Under the pieces are notes generated by a model. The model was not told the DNA's origin and ran no database searches. It saw only the letters and a program-made list of their open reading frames with translations. A stretch of 64,000 nucleotides of DNA, taken from the NCBI GenBank assembly GCA_013076295.1, contig RQOL01000921.1, forward strand, positions 1 through 64,000, given 5' to 3'. The stretch is from Sanderia malayensis. Its lineage: Eukaryota > Cnidaria > Scyphozoa > Semaeostomeae > Pelagiidae. Both the position numbers and the translations under genes were made by a program. This document shows positions 37,029 to 45,080 of this stretch, piece after piece (positions within the stretch are counted from its first letter, which is position 1; each line of letters begins with the position of its first letter).

Positions 37029-37069
37029 TGTTTGGGACTGATTTCTCTTAGAGAATGCTGTTGGTTGTG

Positions 37070-37157
37070 AAAAGTTGTCCTAGGTTTCGTCTCAGCCAAT
37101 CAGAACGCGCCATTTCCAAAGTGCGCAAACAAAGAAATTTTTTAGAAAAGGTGGATT
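37070..37157 (-). repeat. right terminal inverted repeat of the transposon
   Basis: Reverse complement of the left end with a few substitutions. It lies just upstream of the transposase start on the minus strand and carries CCAAT in the orientation facing that gene, so it probably includes its promoter. Confidence 0.85.
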
Positions 37158-37187
37158 GAAAAATCGCAGACAGCAAGATTACCATAC

Positions 37188-37576
37188 CGCATAAATAAGA
37201 CTTACCAGAATAGAATAGAATATTTCATTTCAACATCAACAGTAGTATATATATGCTAACGAGCAGCCGTTTTTTTTAATGTTTAAGGATTCAAAGGTTA
37301 AATGTTTAAGGATTCACAGGTTAAATGTTTATGGATTACGGATTGGAAATTAAATGTTTAAGGATTATGGATAGTGTAAGAGAAAATTGATGTGAAGGAA
37401 AACAATAAATGAATGGTTTTGAGAGGAGGGATTGGTGGGGGTTAAATGTGTAAGGATTTTGGATAGTGTAAGAGAAAATTGATGTAAAGAAAAATTTGAG
37501 TAAAAATTAAATAAATGAAGTGTTTTGGATGATGGAAGCAGAAGCGAGTTAAAATAAAATTAAAATGTGAGAAATC
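37188..37576. repeat. AT-rich stretch with short irregular repeats
   Basis: Between 37275 and 37500 the phrase AAATGTTTAAGGATT recurs with variation at least four times, and GGATAGTGTAAGAGAAAATTG occurs twice (about 37370 and 37454) with minor changes. No gene is seen before the ORF at 37577. Confidence 0.6.
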
Positions 37577-37780
37577 ATGAATGGAACAAAATATGATTGT
37601 TGTGTAGAAAACTTGATGGATGAAACAAAATATTGTTATGGTGTATTGTTCATAATAACATTGATGACTTTATTCTTCACGTTTGCGTTTGGAGCCTATA
37701 GTTATTGTGTTTTAGCGAGATTGTGGGGTGACATGAATGTGCGATATTGGGAAAGAAGAGAGCGATGGAATGTAATATGA
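37577..37780 (+). CDS. small single-pass membrane protein, unknown
   Basis: A 67-codon frame from ATG. A hydrophobic segment of about 22 residues (residues 22-45, GVLFIITLMTLFFTFAFGAY) follows a polar, Cys-containing N-terminus, and a basic tail (RYWERRERW) follows it, giving a likely single-pass membrane protein. No family is recognised. It is the first of four small genes on the same strand in 1.4 kb with little space between them, an arrangement more like a virus or mobile element than like host genes. Composition is AT-rich as in the surroundings. Confidence 0.4.
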   Translation: MNGTKYDCCVENLMDETKYCYGVLFIITLMTLFFTFAFGAYSYCVLARLWGDMNVRYWERRERWNVI

Positions 37781-37959
37781 TGATAGATGTTGTATGGTTA
37801 AAATGGGAAGAAATAAATTTCTGTGACATTGATCGAGTGTTATCTGTTTGATGAACATAACATGCATTGGAGATTGATAAGAAATTGAATATGTTAAATG
37901 AAACAGTGTGTCCTTCATGTCCTTCGTTACCAATGAAATATCAATGGGAAATTGAATAA

Positions 37960-38130
37960 ATGAATTCAAGTATAGGAAGTTTGATAATAACCAAATGGTT
38001 AGTGATATTTTTGTTTACATGGGTATTTGTTTTCAGCTGGCATAATTTTGCTGCATTGCAACACATAACAAAGTCATGTTTTAAAACGGAAGACATCTTG
38101 GTAAAAAAATGTCTAGCACAAAAAATTTGA
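37960..38130 (+). CDS. second small membrane protein, unknown
   Basis: A 56-codon frame too short for most gene finders. Residues about 8-26 (LIITKWLVIFLFTWVFVFSW) form a strong hydrophobic segment, followed by a polar tail with three cysteines. It has the same strand and general plan as the 67-residue neighbour upstream. A 22-codon frame with a CPSCPS motif (37891-37959) ends exactly where this one begins (TAAATG). Function unknown. Confidence 0.35.
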   Translation: MNSSIGSLIITKWLVIFLFTWVFVFSWHNFAALQHITKSCFKTEDILVKKCLAQKI

Positions 38131-38181
38131 AGTGTTAAATAAAAGAGAGTGATAAAAAAGAGATGAAAAGAACGAGAAAGA

Positions 38182-38658
38182 ATGAGGGAGTCAGATATCG
38201 AACGAAAGAAAATACGAGATATAGATGTGCAGTTAGCAAAGTTGAAATGGCGTAAGGAGTGTGAGATGGCAAAAATAAAATCCATCAAAGGTTATGAAAC
38301 AGATAAATTGCGAAGTGTAGAAGAGCAAATTGAGAAGCTAGAATACCGTCGTGAAGTTGAATGTCCAGACTTATTAGGTTTAACGTGCAACGACAAAATA
38401 AGAAATCTTAATCGACAAATAGAAAATTTGGTATGGCAGCCAGATGTTGAACAACCTAGCTCTCCGGTCACTGGAAAAATCAGGCCGCCTAACAGAGTGT
38501 ACGAGAACATAAAAGAAGTAGAAGAGTTGAAAGAACCTGCTAAAGAAGATAATGAGATGTTGAATGAGCTATTGGAACAGATGAGTAGTATATCGATGAA
38601 AGTTGAAGACATAGAGAAAGAAAGAAAGAGAAGTCGGTTCAATGTGATTGGAAAATGA
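38182..38658 (+). CDS. coiled-coil protein, unknown
   Basis: A 158-codon frame from ATG. It is highly charged with heptad-like spacing of I/L/V through residues 3-60 (DIERKKIRDIDVQLAKLKW) and again near 115-150 (MLNELLEQMSSISMKVEDI), with a proline-rich hinge near residue 90. No zinc ligands or catalytic motif are seen. Its stop overlaps the next start (ATGATG at 38655), which suggests the two were one transcription unit or one protein. Coiled coils often precede MATH domains in TRAF-like proteins and a MATH start follows, so this may be the stalk of a TRAF-like protein; that is inference. Confidence 0.45.
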   Translation: MRESDIERKKIRDIDVQLAKLKWRKECEMAKIKSIKGYETDKLRSVEEQIEKLEYRREVECPDLLGLTCNDKIRNLNRQIENLVWQPDVEQPSSPVTGKIRPPNRVYENIKEVEELKEPAKEDNEMLNELLEQMSSISMKVEDIEKERKRSRFNVIGK

Positions 38659-38965
38659 TGTATGAACTGCGGGATGAACGGAGAGCATTAGATCAAACAT
38701 TGTCGGCTATGATAGTCGGTAAGAAACAAGACTATTGTCATTAGAAGAATCAGAAGCAGAGAACGGACGATTGATATGGAAGATAGGGAATTTTATAGAA
38801 GAGCTAAGTAAAGCAATTAGATATGGCAATTCATTGTTTAGTCCAACACTTTTAACCGATAAGTTTGCATATAAAGTGGGGATGAGACAAAATCAAATGC
38901 TGGCAATATCCTGCCAGCATAATAACATAAAAATTATAGCAGTGTTTAAAATACCAATATTTTAA
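38655..38965 (+). pseudogene. truncated MATH/TRAF-like domain fragment
   Basis: Two frames, 38655-38744 (29 codons, charged) and 38735-38965. The second reads ENGRLIWKIGNFIEELSKA followed by FSPTLLTDKFAYKVGMR, matching the start of a MATH domain (the WKI-nf and sp-f-t-GYk pattern of TRAF C-termini). The domain should run about 140 residues but stops after about 60, where a 31-bp tandem repeat begins. So it is truncated, and a frame change lies near 38735. TRAF MATH domains bind receptor tails in immune and death signalling. Whether this came from the host or from an element gene is open. Confidence 0.5.
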
Positions 38966-39300
38966 TTGATACTGTTTAAAATACCAATATTTTAAATGAT
39001 ACTGTTAAAGATAACAATATTTTAATTCATACTGCTAAAATACCAATATTTTAAATGATACTGTTCAAAATAACAATATCTTAATTCATACTGTTAAGAT
39101 ACCAATATGTTAATTGATACTGTTTAAAATACCAATATTTTAAATGATACTGTTCAAAGTAACAATATCTTGATTCATACTGTTAAAATACCAATATTTT
39201 GATTGATACTGCTTAAAATACCAATATTTTAAATGATACTGTTCAAAATAACAATATCTTAATTCATACTATTAAAATACGAATATGTTAATTGATACGA
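38938..39300 (+). repeat. about 31-bp minisatellite, about 12 copies
   Basis: The unit is roughly ATACTGTTTAAAATACCAAT plus ATTTTAATTG, with alternating variants (ACCAATATTTTAA and AACAATATCTTAA), which hints at a two-unit register of about 60 bp. It abuts and cuts off the MATH fragment. Confidence 0.85.
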
Positions 39301-39346
39301 AATACAAATATTATTAGGGATATATTATTAGGCAATATTCTTATTG

Positions 39347-39413
39347 AGATTATTTGATTTTCAGATTATTGGATTTAGACAAAAATTCTAAATCCAATAA
39401 AATCAAATAATCT
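39347..39413. repeat. large imperfect hairpin
   Basis: AGATTATTTGATTTT plus ATTGGATTTAG is followed after a short loop by its reverse complement ending AAATCAAATAATCT; the left arm has a 6-base insert (CAGATT). It could be a small foldback element end or a transcript 3' structure. Confidence 0.6.
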
Positions 39414-39661
39414 GAAGGCAATAAACATGGTCTTCACTTCACGAGACATAAAATTGAAGAATACAGTACAGTATCGTGCCACTGCATTACCTGACGAAAC
39501 CTTAACTAAAAGGTTAAAAGCAGAACCCGAACGAACCGAACTAGAGAAAACTATGCTATACTAAGAAACACTAAATTACCCTATACTGGTTAAAAGTATA
39601 ACCCGAAGAAACCAAAACCAACTACAGAAAACTATGCTTAAAAATAATAATATAAAAATAT

Positions 39662-39949
39662 TTACAATTGTTTTCGTCTCTTTTTTTCTTTCCGCTGAAG
39701 AGTGGCTTGACGAAGCCATTGTTCTTTAGTTGGTGCTCCCGGACGCAGTGGACAGTACCATTGGCCATAATAGTGGCCGTGGTCTGCTTGGGAGGCTGGA
39801 GCATGGCAAACACTGCAACTGTAGACTTTGCAAACTTTTTTAGCTCCAGCCTTGTCCTTATTGCGTCAGGCTGTCGTCTGGGAGACTTGAGGTGCTGGCT
39901 GTACTAACGGGACGAGATCCTGACCATCAAGGAGAGCTGCAACAGCGGC
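39662..39949 (-). pseudogene. zinc-binding gene fragment cut by the Polinton
   Basis: On the minus strand a frame runs from the Polinton edge to a TAA at 39662-39664, interrupted by one in-frame TGA near 39866. It encodes CSVCHAPASQADHGHYYGQW followed by YCPLRPGAPTKEQWLRQA, a short Cys/His module (C-x2-C, HGHYYG, YC) with a basic tail. Similar modules occur in predicted, often transposon-derived proteins of invertebrates. The reading frame is open right up to position 39949, so the 5' part was probably lost or displaced when the Polinton came in; no continuation is visible beyond its right end. Confidence 0.45.
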
Positions 39950-40077
39950 AGTAGGAGATGAAGTGCGTGTCCGAGCGCACGCATGCGCAGTAGAATTTTT
40001 ATTTTATTTTAGTGTTAAGATCACGCATGCGCGAGAGTCTTCGAGAATTGAAAAGAGCATGATCAGTAAAATAATTA
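39950..40077 (+). repeat. left terminal inverted repeat of the Polinton
   Basis: Matches the reverse complement of 58527-58653, with a 15-base T-rich insertion after AGTAGAA and scattered changes in the first 30 bases. It contains two copies of an ACGCATGCGC palindrome (39979-39990 and 40023-40034). Similarity stops just after CAGTAAAATAAT. Confidence 0.92.
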
Positions 40078-40128
40078 ACTACTCCAGCATCAGGTGACGT
40101 CGTTATAGATTGATAGACTATTTTTCGG

Positions 40129-40168
40129 TTGAATCACTTTATGGATTATAAATTGTTTTATTTAACAA
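40129..40168 (+). repeat. inverted, exon-length copy of 42367-42406
   Basis: A 40-base match begins TTGAATCACTTTATGG. It is the reverse complement of the piece that, on the minus strand near 42.4 kb, is bounded exactly by a splice acceptor and a GTGAGT donor. The copy here lacks those splice sites and lies on the opposite strand. Confidence 0.8.
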
Positions 40169-40179
40169 ATTTTGAAATA

Positions 40180-40410
40180 GATGCAATTAAAATATAGCCA
40201 ACTTTCAACAATTAAAATATAGGCAACATTTATCGTTCAATTAAATAAATATAGACAACATTTATCATTCAATTTTAAACAATTAAATATAGACAACATT
40301 TATCATTCAATTTTCAACAATTAAAATATATACAACATTTATCATTCAATTAAATAAATATATACAACATTTATCATTCAATTAAATAAATATATACAAC
40401 AATAATTAAA
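40180..40410. repeat. AT-rich tandem repeat in the Polinton left arm
   Basis: Units combining ATATAGACAACATTTATCAT and TCAATTAAATAA recur at least five times with variable spacing of about 38-60 bp. No gene is seen until 40726; a T12-T14 run lies near 40460. Confidence 0.8.
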
Positions 40411-40725
40411 GTAATATTTAAACATTTAGGCTAGAGCCAACAATGAGGCCAGAAAGATTTTTTTTTTTTTTTGTTTTAAAAAGTAATCAATTCAAATGCA
40501 AGATAATAAGATAATTGAGATAGGGAGAAAGACCAGAAAGATTTTAAAAAGTAATTATACTAACTATAGAATGGAGTTGAAGATAGAAGACTTTAGAGAC
40601 ATTGAGATGGGAGGCTTCAATTACCACTTCAGTAAATTCTTTTCAAATTATCACATTCAATAAAAATGTTTTTATGACGGGGTGATTCATCGCCCACACT
40701 CCCTCTATGTTGAGATTATACACCC

Positions 40726-42527
40726 CTAAGGATCAATAATCTCAACATGGGCGAGTCGAATGACCTCCCGCCAAAGGGCCCAACGGCGCTCTGGTGAGAG
40801 GCCCTCCAACTCATCCCCGGAAGGAGCGTTGGCAATGAATATCTCAGGGGAGAAGATAACTTCCCTCCCCAAGACCCCCTCTGTGGTAATTGGAGTCACC
40901 ACCTGAACGACCCCAAAGTCATCCAAATCCAACTCCGCCCTACAGTTGGGACAAGTTGGCCTCATTACTGTCTCTAACCAGCGAAAAATACATGGTGTAT
41001 GGAAGATACCCCCACAAGAGGGCATCTTCTCATTTCGGGATCGGGAGTCTCCCCCATGCCCACAGTGCATGGGGTCAGCTCCCCCGGAAATAAACGCTGT
41101 GTCTGCTCCATTGCTAAAAAGAAAGGAGAGTGTTCATTAATTCATATAACTATTTATGAAAGTGATGAATGCCAAAGATAGAGTAAAGTCACTTACACTC
41201 TGTCTGGGTCCCCTGACTTTGGGATGCTAAAAATAAATTTTAGTTGATTTAGAAACACTCAACTTAGGAGTAAGTACTATGAATTATGATAAAATATCAA
41301 AAACACTTACATCTGATCGTCATGATTGTGCTCGGTGCCGAAATCAGCGCGGATGATGGTGGTGTTCTAGGATCTATGAAAGAAGGTAATTTTATTAAAA
41401 AACGAGATCTGGGAAAAATTCCAATCAATTTATATCAATAATAAAAATGAACTTACGAGGTGGGGAGGTTGATGGTGTTCTAGGATCTATGAAGGAAAAG
41501 TATTTTATTAAAAAATGAGAACTAGAAAAAATTCCAATAGGAGTAAGTACTATGAATTATGATAAAATATCAAAAACACTTACATCTGACCGTCATAATT
41601 GGGTTGGATGACGAAATCAGCGGGGTGATGGTGTTCTAGGGTCTATGAAAGAAGGTAATTTTATTAAAAACGAGATATGGGAAAAATTCCAATCAATTTA
41701 TATCAATAATAAAGATGAACTTACGAGGCGGGGAGAAGGTGGGGCTGAGCAGCATCCTACGCCGCCTCCTGTATACAATTCTTCTTTGGACTATGAGGAA
41801 AGGTTTTAAAATTAATTTCATGTGATTAGAGTACAATGAAATTTATTATCAAGCTACTAAACGTGTGTATTTATTAAAAAATTATGAATTACTCACTAGG
41901 TGCGTGGAGTGCCACAGCATCCTCCCCTCCTCATCCCCAACGCCAAAAATCGCACCACCCCTAGGTGGTGTAGTAGGTCTTACTGTAGGAAAGAAGGCAA
42001 TTTAATTAGAAACTATAAAAGGTCAGTTCATATCTTGATATTAAAATTATCGCTTAACTTACTTCTTCGACGCCTTTGAATAAAATCGAAGACGTTATCT
42101 TCCCCTGAAGATGGTGATAATGACATATCTAAGAGAATAAATTTAGTTTGAGTAATGCCGAGGAGGAATTCAGAGCAAATGAGTTTTAGGAAACGAAGAC
42201 ATCCTTTAAAACGAAGGGTACTCACTCGGTATTTGGTTTGCGATTTCTTGATATTTCTAGAATGAAGCAACAAAATTTAATTAATTAAATAAATTTATTG
42301 TAGATAAAAGCAACTTACTGAGAAATTGTAAAAATGGCGGGGTTACAAAGTAGAAGGAAAACTCACTTGTTAAATAAAACAATTTATAATCCATAAAGTG
42401 ATTCAACTGAAATGAAAGCAAAGAGTCCATCAATTGTTTATGCTTAGGTCGATAAACCTTACAAACATTAGTAGAAATCTTGAAATGTTCAGTAGAATAT
42501 GAACACAACTTACTTCGAGAATCTCTG
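40726..42527 (-). CDS. spliced RING-like gene with many tiny exons
   Basis: The last exon (40726-41113) encodes a RING-H2-like half: CGGIFHTPCIFRWLE then CPNCR. A usual ligand (His of C-x-H) is Gly, and the first Cys pair is not obvious, so zinc binding may be altered. Upstream on the minus strand a series of small pieces has clean acceptors and GTAAGT/GTGAGT donors: 41197-41226, 41311-41373, 41457-41486, 41584-41642, 41725-41790, 41897-41982, 42063-42128, 42226-42256, 42367-42406 and perhaps 42514-42527. Introns are about 80-115 nt. Several exons are duplicates beginning ATCCTAGAACACCA. The frame is not continuous through all of them: the 63-nt exon fits a different phase from the RING exon. 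RING proteins are E3 ubiquitin ligases; an intron-bearing one inside a Polinton suggests capture of host DNA, or a later insertion into the arm. Confidence 0.55.
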
Positions 42528-42950
42528 CTGTAGAGTGGCAAAAAAAAAAGATGTTCAACTCTTGATATTAATCAAATCACGTCAACCAATTTTTAATAGC
42601 TCCCGCCAATTCATCTCATTGGCTGGTTTACCTGAACAGGGCGTAACAAACAATTTTTCGACTCTTAATTTTAACCAAATCACGTCAACCAAATTTTTAC
42701 TAACTCCCGCCAACTCATCTCATTGGTTGAATAGAGCACTACAGTATTTATTAACATATCTCATTACCATTCGAATTTCGAATGGTAACACCACCTTTCA
42801 ATAATGACTGGAAATTTCGAAAGAACATTCGAGAACATTTAAATGATGATGTAATTATTAACCAATCAAATCGCGTCTTCATCGACGTTCGAAGGGATTT
42901 CGAGTAATCTATAAAAACGATGGATTCCACTTGTTATCTCAGTAGCAAAG
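42528..42950 (+). promoter_or_regulatory. divergent left promoter: CCAAT, CRE-like, HSE and TATA
   Basis: Lies between the RING-like gene (minus) and the gene at 42951 (plus). Two copies of a 70-bp module at about 42555-42627 and 42659-42732 each hold AAATCACGTCAACCAA (a CACGTCA core plus CCAAT) and an inverted CCAAT. A near-perfect palindrome (TTACCATTCGAA and its complement) lies at 42764-42788. A heat-shock element at 42811-42840 reads GAA-at-TTC, then GAA-ca-TTC-ga-GAA-ca-TTT. TATAAAAA at 42910-42917 is 33 bases before the start codon. Confidence 0.75.
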
Positions 42951-43319
42951 ATGTTGTTAACATTAGCACACATTATAATTAATGACTTTAGGTCATTTCT
43001 GCAAAGAACAAAAAAAGATTTGCTCTTAGTCTATTTGAAGGAACATTTTAGAGATGTAATGGGCATTAATACAAAGGTTCAAGTTCGGCGCATATATCTT
43101 GGGAAAGTATACAAGAATTTACACAAGTTTATGGGATTTGCTCGAATAAGCGTTCATCTTGGAAATCTACCACAAGCAAAGGATGCTGAAGATGGGTTGC
43201 TGATTGAAGAATCTCCGGTGAATGAAGATGAATGGAAAGACAGGATCAATGATACCTTGAAAACACTATTCAATGAAAGTTTTTCTAATGGAAATGGAAA
43301 CTTGGAAGGTTTGCTGTGA
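42951..43319 (+). CDS. Polinton protein, unknown (122 residues)
   Basis: Intact frame with ATG about 33 bases after a TATA box and 110 bases after a heat-shock-element cluster, so it is probably the first gene of the rightward set. It is a mixed helical protein with a basic middle (VQVRRIYLGKVYKNLHKF) and an acidic second half (EDGLLIEESPVNEDEWKDR). No membrane segment, zinc site or known motif. By position it could be an early regulator, but nothing in the sequence shows a function. Confidence 0.55.
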   Translation: MLLTLAHIIINDFRSFLQRTKKDLLLVYLKEHFRDVMGINTKVQVRRIYLGKVYKNLHKFMGFARISVHLGNLPQAKDAEDGLLIEESPVNEDEWKDRINDTLKTLFNESFSNGNGNLEGLL

Positions 43320-43543
43320 TACTCCTTTGGATAGAGAAGCAAATTATCTATCATCACGCAAAGAAACAATACAACATTAGTAGTTTATGGGTGGATTGTT
43401 TACTTTATAACATTAAATATGATTGTGTTCTTAGAGAATGGGGAGATGTTGAAATTACACAAAATGATATCCTCATGTAAATGCGTGTTTTTATTTGTAT
43501 GCATGGGTCTATATAAGGAAGCTGCATCATTACAATAATCAAA
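43320..43543 (+). promoter_or_regulatory. spacer with TATA box
   Basis: TCTATATAAGG with TATATAA at 43510-43516 stands 28 bases before an ATG at 43544. No other feature is seen in this spacer. Confidence 0.45.
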
Positions 43544-43636
43544 ATGGCACAATGTCGGAGGGCAATGCACGCATTCATTAAACAGCTTTTTCGTCTTAAA
43601 TTTCTTATAAAAACAATGCACTTACCTCATAAATAA
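43544..43636 (+). CDS. very small basic protein, unknown
   Basis: A 30-codon frame just downstream of a TATA box. It is basic with a hydrophobic centre (FIKQLFRLKFLIK) and ends three bases before the next ATG (TAAAGATG). It may be a real leader or core peptide, or merely the 5' leader of the next gene. Low certainty because of length. Confidence 0.3.
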   Translation: MAQCRRAMHAFIKQLFRLKFLIKTMHLPHK

Positions 43637-43638
43637 AG

Positions 43639-43917
43639 ATGGGTAAGCGCAAGAGACAGAGTAGAAAGAAACGGCTCACTAAGAGAATTAGGGGTAAAGG
43701 TCTTTTTAAAAACATACAAAATTGGGTTGTGAAAACAGCTATTGCAGCAACACCACTACCAGGATACAGCGAGAGTTGAAACCAACAATATGGAAAAAGG
43801 GTTGGAAAAAACCAAAACCCCTACAATTCATCCCTAGGGAATTTTGGAGAGCTGCCGGAGTACCGAAAAAAACAACGCGATAAGTGGGCATATGCAGATG
43901 AAGAATTTAAGAAATAG
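43639..43917 (+). pseudogene. small basic core-like protein with an in-frame TGA
   Basis: The frame opens MGKRKRQSRKKRLTKRIRG, with about 15 Lys/Arg in the first 25 residues, then a short hydrophobic turn. It meets TGA at 43777-43779 after 46 codons. The same frame stays open for another 45 codons to TAG at 43915-43917 and is rich in N, Y and K, as though it once continued. Arg/Lys-rich short proteins of this kind are DNA-condensing core proteins in adenoviruses and relatives; that role is inferred. It is followed at once by another TATA box and a second basic gene. Confidence 0.45.
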
Positions 43918-43919
43918 AT

Positions 43920-43965
43920 TATAAAAGAAGGAAGAACGCTACAATTTAATAGCTATAATATAATC
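43920..43965 (+). promoter_or_regulatory. TATA box before the 43966 gene
   Basis: TATAAAAG at 43920-43927 is 38 bases upstream of the ATG, the spacing seen before several other genes of the element. Confidence 0.45.
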
Positions 43966-44424
43966 ATGGCTAGTATAGCAGCAAGTGTTGTAGCATCAAT
44001 GCTGATAGACGATATGTTGAAGGATGATGGTGGAGTTGAAGCGACTAAACTAATGACGGGTGAAGGAAAGTATAAAAGGGATAGAATACGAAAACGTGAA
44101 AGGAGAAGAGAGAGGAAATCAACAAACATGGGTTCCGCAATAGCACGGGTAGCAGCTAGGCAAGCTATTAAACAAGCTGTAAGACAGGGTGGAAAAGCGA
44201 TAGCAAAACGAGTTAGTAAACAAGCTGTTAAGAAGATAGCATTGAGAGGTGCTAAGAAAGCTGCAAAAGGTGGAGCAATCGTTGCAGCCGGATATGGTTT
44301 AGACACAGCTATGAGGAAAATGCAAGGCGGCCGAAAGCAGAGGATGCGAAGGAAGCGGAAGAAGCATATGAAAGGTAGACGAAGTGGGACTAGATCTATA
44401 AAAATAGCAAGAGTAAGAACCTAA
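43966..44424 (+). CDS. Lys/Arg/Ala-rich virion core-like protein
   Basis: Intact 152-codon frame. Residues 1-30 are mildly hydrophobic and acidic. Then come strongly basic blocks (RKRERRRERKS near 40-52; QGGRKQRMRRKRKKHMKGRR near 118-140) separated by an Ala/Gly-rich amphipathic region with repeated Lys-Ala spacing (about 55-110, AIAKRVSKQAVKKIA). The composition resembles adenovirus core proteins VII/X and the basic proteins of other Polintons that coat or condense DNA. It sits in the non-polymerase half with other small basic genes. The exact homologue is not identified. Confidence 0.5.
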   Translation: MASIAASVVASMLIDDMLKDDGGVEATKLMTGEGKYKRDRIRKRERRRERKSTNMGSAIARVAARQAIKQAVRQGGKAIAKRVSKQAVKKIALRGAKKAAKGGAIVAAGYGLDTAMRKMQGGRKQRMRRKRKKHMKGRRSGTRSIKIARVRT

Positions 44425-44529
44425 CATTTTAAATGAACAAAATTGAAAGAAATAGATGAACAAATCTCAGACAAAAAGCTCATTTCCAGTAAGAAGTTCG
44501 TGGAGATAGGAGCTCGAGAATAATTCATA

Positions 44530-45080
44530 ATGAATCGAGTATACAGAATTAATGTTGATGAAGTAGAAAGAAAGATGTTACATTCTATTTTAAAGTCAGA
44601 AGGTGAAGTTGACTGTATAAACAAGACAAATTTAGAGGATGCTTATGTATATCTAAGAACGATAAGAGAGGTTGTGCTTGATAGAAATTACATTACTCGA
44701 TTTACAATGACACTGACATGGTAAAAGAAACACATGAATTTATTTTACCTGAATATCATGGTAAATTTGCAAATAGTGTAAGATGTGCACGCATGAGTGA
44801 AACAGAGATAATAGAATATTGTAAACCTGATCAGATAGAAATTTTATTAAACCAATTAATAAAGAGGCAGCATTACTATAATCCAATAGAATATACAGCA
44901 TTGTTATTATGGATTCATCCTTTTCCTGATGGAAATGGAAGGTTGGCGAAGTTGCTGTATTATTATTTAACTGGAGATTTAATAGAGTGGAATCAGGATA
45001 AATTTTTAAGTGATATGATTAAAGTTCAAGCAGAAATTGTAGAAGAATTTACCTCAAACACTTTCGAAAGAAAGTTCTAG
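44530..45080 (+). pseudogene. Fic-domain (AMPylation-type) protein, frame broken
   Basis: Two frames, 44530-44724 and 44718-45080. The second carries the Fic signature HPFPDGNGRLAKLL (His, Phe, Asp/Glu-Gly-Asn-Gly-Arg) preceded by a helical region NPIEYTALLLWI, as in Fic/Doc folds. The usual last Arg of H-x-F-x-D/E-G-N-G-R-x-x-R is Lys here. A GKFANSVRC segment could be the upstream beta-flap. Fic proteins usually transfer AMP from ATP to Tyr, Ser or Thr of targets, using the His as base and the Asn-Gly-Arg loop for phosphates. A Fic gene is not part of the standard Polinton set. No inhibitory helix motif is obvious. The frame change is near 44715. The last codons and stop form part of a heat-shock element. 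Confidence 0.72.

Larger units (their letters stand above)
32417..37187. mobile_element. ISL2EU/IS4EU-like DNA transposon with inverted ends
   Basis: An almost perfect inverted repeat of about 90 bp lies at 32443-32532 and 37070-37157; the inner part contains GGCGCGTTCTGATTGGCTGA. Similarity fades outward but can be followed to about 32417 and 37187 (GTATGG and CCATAC). Between the ends are two convergent genes: a THAP/DDE transposase on the minus strand and a YqaJ-nuclease-containing frame on the plus strand. From family knowledge, a THAP transposase with a DDE_Tnp_4-type core plus a YqaJ nuclease is the layout of ISL2EU/IS4EU transposons. The element sits directly after the satellite edge. 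I could not define a target-site duplication, so the outer limits are uncertain. Confidence 0.8.

Noticed and set aside
32417..37187. Exact target-site duplication for the THAP transposon
   Set aside because: Tried two-base options at each plausible end (AATCCACC, ATCCACC, TCCACC); none matched, and the ends degrade outward.
38182..38658. Assigning the coiled-coil gene to a named TRAF protein
   Set aside because: Only the following fragment shows MATH motifs; no RING or TRAF zinc fingers are present.
43953..44306. Minus frame with hydrophobic, Ala/Leu/Cys-rich product
   Set aside because: Reverse of the Lys/Arg-rich plus-strand core-like gene; composition mirrors it.
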